Assembly: GCA_963814095.1 (NCBI GenBank)
Contig: CAWFBT010000007.1
Coordinates: 1 to 64,000 of the forward strand
Length of the DNA: 64,000 bases
Source: JACVRW01 sp963814095
Lineage (GTDB): Bacteria; Actinomycetota; Thermoleophilia; Solirubrobacterales; Thermoleophilaceae
Direction of reading: 5' to 3'
Part shown: positions 58,826-64,000 of the stretch, piece by piece
Position numbering within the stretch: the first letter of the stretch is position 1
How the letters are laid out: each line of letters begins with the position of its first letter
Notes under the pieces: generated by a model
Databases searched by the model: none
Seen by the model: the letters and a program-made list of their open reading frames with translations, nothing else
Told to the model about the DNA's origin: nothing
Made by a program: the position numbers and the translations under genes

Positions 58826-60166
58826 TCAGCGCACGACCCGGACTCGGATCGCGTGGGGGTCCGGCGTTCCGCGGATGCTGCCGACGCGCGCCACGCCGGT
58901 GAGCCGGCCCGCCAGCCCGCCCCAGCGCACCTTGATCACGCCGACGCCGGGCGTCGATCCAAAGGCCTCGTGGCCAGAGGACGGGTTCGGGCCGCGCAGC
59001 GACGTGAACACGTAGTCGCCGTCCGGGGAGAGGTCGAACAGGTCGGGTGCCGGGTCGTCGCTCAACTCGTTCACCAGGCTGAAGCGCGAGACCACGCGGT
59101 TGAGTCGCGGGTCGACCACGGTCACGTCGTTCTCGTGGCGATCGCCCCACCACAGCAACCCGAGCCGCGTGCGAGCGACCGCATGGGCGTCGACCTGGGC
59201 CCCCGTGGCGTCGCGCGTGTAGACGTGCGTGGCGCGCGGCCGGTTCGGCTTGGTGCTCGGGATCCTGCTGAAGCGGTCGAGCTCGAACGAGTAGACGTCG
59301 TGGCCGTAGGGTTCGTCGCCCGGCACCGGCGGATCCGTCAGGCCGGCGCCGCTGTTGACGTACATGCGGCCCGCGGCCTCCATCTCGCCGCAACCGTTGT
59401 CGTCGACCGTGGCGCGGTCGTACTCGGCCACGATCCGCATCGGCGTGCGGTTGTGGTCGACCACGAACATGCCGCCGCCGCGCAGCGTGACGAAGGTGAA
59501 GTCGCCGTCGCTCGTCGTGCGCGGGCAGATCGGAGCGTTGTCGGGTCGCAGCTCCGGGTCCTGGCAGGGCGCCCCGCTCGGCGTCGTGCAGGTCGCGAGG
59601 TCGATCGCGGCGTGGTCCTCGAGGGTGAAGCGCTCGTGGCGGTAGTCGGTGGCGATCCGCTGGAGCTTCTTGCCGTTCTGGTTGGCGACGATCAGGTGGC
59701 GCTGGTCGGGCGTGGGCCAGGCGGCGTGCGCCTGCGTGCCGACGTCGATGCACTCGACCGGCTTGCGCTCGCTCGCCTTCAGGAACGCAATGTGTCCGCT
59801 CGCCACGTAGGCGATCACCGCGTAGCGGCTCCCCGAGGGGCCCTCCTCGTCGCCGCCGTTGAAGACGAGCATGTGCGGGCGCAGGGGCACGCTGCCGGTG
59901 CGCTCCTGGCAGAGGCTCGCGAGCTCACCGGCCAGGTCGATCGACTCGGGCACGGCCGTGGCGGCGTCCTTGGCGAGCTGCTCGCCGTCGAAGATGTGAA
60001 GGGTGCCGGCGCCCGCCTGGTACTTGTCCTCCTGATCGATCAGCCACACCTCGTAGGAGCCGCGAGGGCCATGATGATCCGATGTCGCGCCGGCCGTCCC
60101 AACGACGGCGACGACTGCCGTGCAGACGAGCGCAACCAGCGCGACCAGGAGGATCCGCGGATTCAT
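58826..60166 (-). CDS. Secreted beta-propeller-like protein
   Basis: A 446-residue exported protein with a signal peptide (residues 1-27) starting at ATG 60166 behind an AAGGAG site. Repeated blocks such as AHAAWPTPDQRHLIVANQNG, RTTSDGDFTFVTLRGGGMFV and FDLSPDGDYVFTSLRGPNPS resemble the blades of YVTN/SMP-30-type propellers. Eight cysteines (DLATCTTPSGAPCQD, NAPICPR, DNGCGEM and others) suggest disulfides. It may bind or report a ligand outside the cell; no enzyme function is evident. A TAGGTT near 60230 may be its -10 box. Confidence 0.7.
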   Translation of the reverse strand: MNPRILLVALVALVCTAVVAVVGTAGATSDHHGPRGSYEVWLIDQEDKYQAGAGTLHIFDGEQLAKDAATAVPESIDLAGELASLCQERTGSVPLRPHMLVFNGGDEEGPSGSRYAVIAYVASGHIAFLKASERKPVECIDVGTQAHAAWPTPDQRHLIVANQNGKKLQRIATDYRHERFTLEDHAAIDLATCTTPSGAPCQDPELRPDNAPICPRTTSDGDFTFVTLRGGGMFVVDHNRTPMRIVAEYDRATVDDNGCGEMEAAGRMYVNSGAGLTDPPVPGDEPYGHDVYSFELDRFSRIPSTKPNRPRATHVYTRDATGAQVDAHAVARTRLGLLWWGDRHENDVTVVDPRLNRVVSRFSLVNELSDDPAPDLFDLSPDGDYVFTSLRGPNPSSGHEAFGSTPGVGVIKVRWGGLAGRLTGVARVGSIRGTPDPHAIRVRVVR

Positions 60167-60292
60167 GAAACTCCTTCGTGGTGGGCGGGCGCCGTAACCC
60201 CGGCGGGGGGGCGACGGCTGAAGTGGTCGGCGAACCTAAGTCGTCACTCGGACGTAGGTCGAGGCTTTCTGGAGCTCGCGGCGATTCGATGT

Positions 60293-60311
60293 AGGTTTGG
60301 CGACCAAACCT
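60293..60311. terminator. Perfect hairpin directly after the DUF6504 gene
   Basis: AGGTTTGG (60293-60300), CGA, CCAAACCT (60304-60311). It begins at the base next to the TAA stop of the DUF6504 gene. It is AT-richer than its surroundings and may end the imuB transcript; no T-run is present on the minus strand. Confidence 0.5.
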
Positions 60312-60563
60312 TTACGAGCGCTGCAGGAACCAGCCCCCTGCGACGAGATCGCGGAAGACGACGAGGTTGCGTCCGTCGGTCAGCACCACCTCGAAATAGC
60401 GCCGCCGAAGCGGCCGCGAAGTCCACCAGCGGTCCTCCACCACCCACTCCTCACGCACGCTGTCGACCTCGGCTCCCGCCACCGCGCGTGGCACTCCCCC
60501 GTCCCCCGGAAGGACGGCCGTGGGCTTCGGCGCCCCGAGCCTGCGCGACCTGCCCGGGGTCAC
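60312..60563 (-). CDS. DUF6504-like mutasome-associated small protein
   Basis: An 83-residue protein starting at GTG 60563, overlapping the imuB stop in GTGA. Its core, EEWVVEDRWWTSRPLRRRYF, then VVLTDGRNLVVFRDLVAGGW, matches the small proteins (DUF6504) found next to imuB/dnaE2 in actinobacteria. The function is unknown; translational coupling to imuB points to a role with ImuB. A hairpin follows at once. Confidence 0.78.
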   Translation of the reverse strand: MTPGRSRRLGAPKPTAVLPGDGGVPRAVAGAEVDSVREEWVVEDRWWTSRPLRRRYFEVVLTDGRNLVVFRDLVAGGWFLQRS

Positions 60564-61771
60564 GAAGCGGGCGCGTCCGGGAAGGGCGCCAGCACAGCGC
60601 GGCGCTCCGGAATGCGGGAGTCGGGATCCAGGTCGAGGACGCGCAGGGCGGCCTCGCCGCCAGCGGCCTGGCGGGCCTGGCGTACCGCCTCACCGAGGCG
60701 TCCGCGGCGGACCGCCGCCGCCTCGTCGAGCAGGCGCCCCTGGTCCTGCGCCGGCGGCCCGAAGGCTTCGACCTCGAGCCCGAGCGACTCGGCCGGGGCG
60801 GGCAGCTCGGCCAGCTTGGGGCCCAGCGCCAGCTGGATACGAGCAGGGTCGGCGCTCGCGTGGCGCAGCGTGACCGCGATGCGCCACGTGCCTCCGGCCA
60901 CGAAGCGCGCCGACACGGCGAGCCCCCGCAGCGAGCGTCCACGCCGCTCGCGGCGAGCCAGCACACGCGCCACCAGCAGCTCGAGCGCCCGCTCGAGCTG
61001 GTGGCCCGAGGCGGCCTCGGGCAGGTCGAGCCGCTCGCTCACCGGCTCGGGCGGGCGGCGCGGCTCGAGCGGCACGTCGCGCCCGCGGGCGAGGTCGAGC
61101 GCGAGCAGGCCCGGATGGCCGAAGCGCTCGGAGACGGCGCGGGCGGGCAGGGCGGCCAGCTCTCCGAGCGTTCGCAGTCCGAGCTGCTCGAACAGCTCGG
61201 GCAGCGACTGCAGCTCCGGCCTCGTGCGCAGCGTGCTCACCGGCAGCGGGGCGAGGAAGCGCTCGAGCGCCGCCTCTTCGACGACGATGGCGCCGTGGCG
61301 TCCACGGCGGCGTGAGCGCGCCTGCAGCGCCGCCGCGTGGGCCGCGAAGCGACACGGTGCGGCGCCGAAGCGAGCGCCCGCGCCGAGGCTGCGCCGGGCG
61401 GCGGCCAGCACCCCGGCGAGCTCGCCGCCGTGAAGGCCCTCGATCCCGGCGGACTCGAAGAAGGCGGCCCCGGGCTCGTCCGACTCGACCGCCGCCCCGA
61501 TCGTTTCGAGCCTGTCGAGCACGACGTTCCAGAGCGAGCGCACACCCTCGGGATCGGGCGGGATGAGCCGCAGGGCAGGGCAGCGCGACATCGCCTCGCC
61601 CAGCCGCATCCCGCGCACGATCCCGTACGCCTCAGCGGGCGCCGACACCTCCCCCACCACCTGCTCGCGACCCGCCTCGGGCGCGAGCGCGGCGGGCTCC
61701 GAGATCAGCGCGCGGCGGTCTCCGAGGGCGGCGAGCAGCTCGAAGCGGGGGTAGAGGGCGCAGACGACCAT
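60560..61771 (-). CDS. imuB: ImuB, catalytically inactive Y-family polymerase-like protein
   Basis: A 403-residue protein with the Y-family fold: AYGIVRGMRLGEAMSRCPAL, AAFFESAGIEGLHGG, the helix-hairpin-helix LGLRTLGELAALPARAVSER, and a C-terminal little-finger-like domain. The N-terminus CALYPRFELLAALG lacks the metal-binding aspartate of true polymerases, and the second acidic pair is replaced in FFESAGIEG. This matches ImuB, the adaptor that links DnaE2 to the beta clamp. ATG 61771 lies just four bases from the SOS box. ImuA' is not seen in the window. Confidence 0.92.
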   Translation of the reverse strand: MVVCALYPRFELLAALGDRRALISEPAALAPEAGREQVVGEVSAPAEAYGIVRGMRLGEAMSRCPALRLIPPDPEGVRSLWNVVLDRLETIGAAVESDEPGAAFFESAGIEGLHGGELAGVLAAARRSLGAGARFGAAPCRFAAHAAALQARSRRRGRHGAIVVEEAALERFLAPLPVSTLRTRPELQSLPELFEQLGLRTLGELAALPARAVSERFGHPGLLALDLARGRDVPLEPRRPPEPVSERLDLPEAASGHQLERALELLVARVLARRERRGRSLRGLAVSARFVAGGTWRIAVTLRHASADPARIQLALGPKLAELPAPAESLGLEVEAFGPPAQDQGRLLDEAAAVRRGRLGEAVRQARQAAGGEAALRVLDLDPDSRIPERRAVLAPFPDAPAS

Positions 61772-61774
61772 GTA

Positions 61775-61788
61775 CGAACACATGTTCG
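61775..61788. promoter_or_regulatory. LexA-type SOS box at imuB
   Basis: CGAAC-N4-GTTCG, perfectly palindromic, ending four bases before ATG 61771. It is identical to the dnaE2 box, including five extra flanking bases. Confidence 0.88.
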
Positions 61789-61802
61789 CATCAGGGCGGA
61801 CG

Positions 61803-62663
61803 TCATGCAAGCAGGATTTCGTCTACCTCGGTGAGCATGTCTGGCTGGTTCTTCGAAGACGTCGCGCCAGGTGTAGCGGCGGAACTGGTCGCCGCGGCGG
61901 CGGGCCGCGCGGTCGCGGCGGCGGTCCTGCTCCCACGCGTAACGGGTCTTGTGGAACTTGTAGGAGTCGAGCTCGACGGTCAGCTTGTGGTCGGGCCAGC
62001 GGCAGTCGACGTAGTGGCCGCCAGCGGGCCGGTTCGTGATCGGCAACGGCAGGCCCGCCTCGCGCAGACGGGCACAGAAGCCGCGCTCGAGCCGGCTCAG
62101 CAGGATCGGCGCGTCACCTTCGAGGATCGCCTTGAGGCGCTGCGGGGCCCTGTCCACATTCGTGATCTCGTACCGCACCGTCGCCTCATGCGCCGCCTTC
62201 GCCAGCTCGTCAAACGACAGCAATGAGGACAGGTCGATCAGCGTGCGCGGCACGGTCGTGACGGGAATGCCGCGCCGCACAGTCCCGTCCCCCTTCCCCA
62301 GCCGTCGTACGCGCCGGACCTGCACCCCCTTGATGCGCCGCTCGGTCCGCGCGACTGACTTCGGGCGGCGGCGCGGTGCCCCTGACGAGCCCAAACAGAT
62401 GAGCCGCCGCCAGCCCACTCAACAAGGCCCCTTCACCGCCGCCTTCACGGCCGCCATGTAACGCGCCTCCACGGACGGCGCCCGGTGGCCCACGCGGTAG
62501 ACACCACGAAAGACAGCAATGAGGGAACCCGTCCGCAGCCGGCCGATCGATCTCGGCCTTCGTGATGCCGGCCGTCAAGCAGCTCGGCCCGCGTCACCAC
62601 CCCATGCGACCGACCGGCCATCCGAGCCACCCGCCGCTCAACGGTCCTGACTTTGCCCGCCAT
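61803..62663 (-). pseudogene. AbiEi-antitoxin-like / DUF559 protein, frameshifted remnant
   Basis: Start ATG 62663 leads into an AbiEi-type N-terminus (VERRVARMAGRSHGVVTRAE). The middle (GITKAEIDRPAADG, LLSGLAAAHLFGLVRGTAPP) is in a second frame and the DUF559-like nuclease part in a third (LPITNRPAGGHYVDCRWPDH, KLTVELDSYKFHKTRYAWEQ, DQFRRYTWRDVFEEP). The true end, DMLTEVDEILLA, is in yet another frame, ending at 61803. At least four indels are needed. Intact relatives are common in this lineage and have a PD-(D/E)XK-like nuclease fold. This copy looks decayed. Confidence 0.75.
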
Positions 62664-62702
62664 ATCGATGACAAGTCAGGACGAGGCCGTAAGTTCGCCC
62701 CC

Positions 62703-63443
62703 TCAAAGACCCGCCAGCCCTGCCACCAGGCTCGCCGCGCCGGTGCAGATCACGAGTGCCAGCGCGATCCCGAAGAAGCGCTCGCTGTCGAGGCGGCGGA
62801 AGGCGAGCGTTCCCAGGGCGTAGCCGACGACTACCACGCCCAATAGCGGGAGCACCACGCCGGCGTCGACCGAGGGGCTTCCCTCGGCAGCGATCAGCAT
62901 CACCCAGCCGGTCAGGTTGAGCGCGAGGAAGCTTGCCGCGAGCGAGGCGCGGAACTCGGAGGGCCCGATCCCGTGCGCCTCGAGCCACAACACGATCGGC
63001 GGGCCGCTCACGCTGATCGACGTCGTGAGAACTCCGCTCAGGAAGCCTGCGGCAAGCCCGGCGGCCCCCGGCAGCTCGGTGGGGTGGGCGCGCCCGTTCG
63101 CGGCGCGGCGCGCCGAGATCTGCAGCGCCGCCGCGCCGATCACCGCGAGGCCGACGGAGATCTGGAGGACCTCCTTCGAGAGCGCCTGCAGCAGCAGCAG
63201 GCCGGCGACCAGGCCAGGGAGGGCCGCCAGCAGCATCGGCGCGATCCGTCGCCAGTCGGCGTGCCCGCCGTCCTCGATCAGCACGAAGACATTGAGGACG
63301 AGGCCGAGCGCGAGCAGGGTCGCGACCGCCTCGGTCGGGTCGAGCACCGCGAAGAGCGCGGGCGAGAGCACCAGCGCGAAGCCGAAGCCGGTGGCCGCCT
63401 GGATGGAGGCGCCGGCCAGGGCGGCGAGCGCCGCCAGCAGCAT
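62703..63443 (-). CDS. TauE/SafE-family membrane transporter
   Basis: A 246-residue membrane protein with about eight hydrophobic helices. GASIQAATGFGFALVLSPAL near the N-terminus and AAGFLSGVLTTSISVSGPPI in the second half are the two family repeats. Members export sulfite, sulfoacetate or other organosulfur anions; the substrate here is unknown. The start overlaps the M24 peptidase stop by one base (TGATG), so they are coupled. Confidence 0.9.
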   Translation of the reverse strand: MLLAALAALAGASIQAATGFGFALVLSPALFAVLDPTEAVATLLALGLVLNVFVLIEDGGHADWRRIAPMLLAALPGLVAGLLLLQALSKEVLQISVGLAVIGAAALQISARRAANGRAHPTELPGAAGLAAGFLSGVLTTSISVSGPPIVLWLEAHGIGPSEFRASLAASFLALNLTGWVMLIAAEGSPSVDAGVVLPLLGVVVVGYALGTLAFRRLDSERFFGIALALVICTGAASLVAGLAGL

Positions 63444-64000
63444 CAGTCGATCGTCACGAGGTCCTTCGGAAAGGCGGTGAGCACCTCGGGCTCGACCTCG
63501 CCGACGATGACCAGGTCCTCGATCCGCACGCCCACCTCGCCGGGCACGTACACGCCGGGCTCCACCGTCACCGCGTTGCCTGCCTCGAGCTCGCCCTCGG
63601 CGGTCTTGGCGAGTCGCGGCGCCTCGTGGACCTCGAGCCCGACGCCGTGCCCCAGCCCGTGGCCGAAGCGCTCGCCATGGCCGTCGGCCTCGATCATCTC
63701 GCGCGCGACGGCGTCGACCCCGGAGAGCGAGGCCCCCGGGCGCACCACGGCGAGCGCCGCGCGCTGCGCGCGCCAGACGAGCTCGTAGGTCTCGAGTGCC
63801 TGGTCGTCGAGGGGTCCGGTGGCGAGCGTGCGCGTGCAGTCGGAGCAGTAGCCGTCGACCTTCGCGCCCATGTCGATGACGACGAGCGTGTCGCGCGGGA
63901 TCTCGATGTCGCGCGGCGACGCGTGCGGGAGCGCGCCGTGGGCCCCCGACGCGACAATCGGCGCGAACGACGGTCCCTCGGCGCCGCGGTCCTCCATGAA
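63443..64000 (-). CDS. M24-family (Xaa-Pro dipeptidase-like) peptidase, C-terminal part
   Basis: The C-terminal 186 residues of a pita-bread metallopeptidase; the frame stays open past the window edge, so the N-terminal creatinase-like half is missing here. All five metal ligands are visible: the aspartates in VIDMGAKVDGYCSDCTRTLA, the histidine in FGHGLGHGVGLEVHEAP, and the glutamates in VTVEPGVYVPGEVGVRIEDL. It cleaves Xaa-Pro bonds in known relatives. An ATG at 63997 lies inside a conserved region and is not the start. Confidence 0.93.
   Translation of the reverse strand, partial: FMEDRGAEGPSFAPIVASGAHGALPHASPRDIEIPRDTLVVIDMGAKVDGYCSDCTRTLATGPLDDQALETYELVWRAQRAALAVVRPGASLSGVDAVAREMIEADGHGERFGHGLGHGVGLEVHEAPRLAKTAEGELEAGNAVTVEPGVYVPGEVGVRIEDLVIVGEVEPEVLTAFPKDLVTID

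Noticed and set aside
60560..61771. Active DinB/Pol IV polymerase
   Set aside because: The metal-binding acidic residues of Y-family polymerases are missing; ImuB fits better.
1..64000. CRISPR array, rRNA operon, prophage or intact IS element
   Set aside because: No spaced short repeats, rRNA sequence, phage structural genes or transposases seen on either strand.

Overview
The window is high-GC bacterial chromosome (roughly 70% GC by eye). Its gene content and order point to an actinobacterium of class Thermoleophilia, order Solirubrobacterales. This rests on the recO-ppdK-dgt-dnaG-rpoD and tlyA-nadK-recN-pyrG runs, the efp-nusB-xseB-ispA-dxs run, several F420/LLM-, DUF72- and DUF427-type genes, and many short arginine-rich secreted proteins. 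No species can be named from the sequence alone. No rRNA, CRISPR array, prophage or intact insertion sequence was seen.

Layout. Positions 1-3.9 kb: a badly frameshifted M28 peptidase, a frameshifted TetR gene with a nested palindromic operator, a cupin, and small membrane or secreted proteins. 3.9-10.3 kb: a CAU tRNA, a CMD/AhpD-like protein, two lipoproteins, an SDR, an F420-dependent oxidoreductase and an MGT-type glycosyltransferase. 10.3-17.4 kb: HtrA protease + VWA protein, a two-component system, then MoxR + DUF58 + VWA; the two operons share a near-identical promoter block. 17.4-25 kb (minus): tRNA-Asn and rpoD, dnaG, dgt, ppdK, recO. 25-36 kb: glutaredoxin, aldo/keto reductase, mutM, hydrolase, xerD, NUDIX, M20 peptidase, pyrG, recN, nadK, tlyA. 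36-40.4 kb: a CRP/FNR-type palindrome between divergent promoters, a lysyl-oxidase-like secreted protein, a broken DUF427 gene, OsmC and an M42 peptidase. 40.4-46 kb (minus): dxs, ispA, xseB, nusB, efp, a methyltransferase and an MBL hydrolase. 46-50.6 kb: a SpoIIE-type phosphatase and an RsbW-like kinase with a SigB/SigF-type promoter, DUF72 and an M48 protease. 50.6-62 kb: dnaE2 and imuB-DUF6504 (SOS mutasome) under identical LexA-type boxes, separated by two c-di-GMP enzymes and secreted proteins. 62-64 kb: a decayed AbiEi/DUF559 gene, a TauE/SafE transporter and a truncated M24 peptidase.

Regulation. About fifteen genes carry a TANNNT hexamer 6-11 nt upstream of the start codon and no Shine-Dalgarno sequence, which is the signature of leaderless mRNAs. 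This also settles several uncertain starts (TTG at 45953, GTG at 30428, GTG at 14349). Other genes have clear GGAGG-type ribosome binding sites, so both initiation modes coexist.

Quality. Frameshifts cluster at the left edge (M28, TetR) and also occur in dxs (compensating pair), DUF427 (C6 run), a cNMP-binding remnant and the AbiEi/DUF559 gene. Some are probably base-call errors; the last two look like genuine decay.
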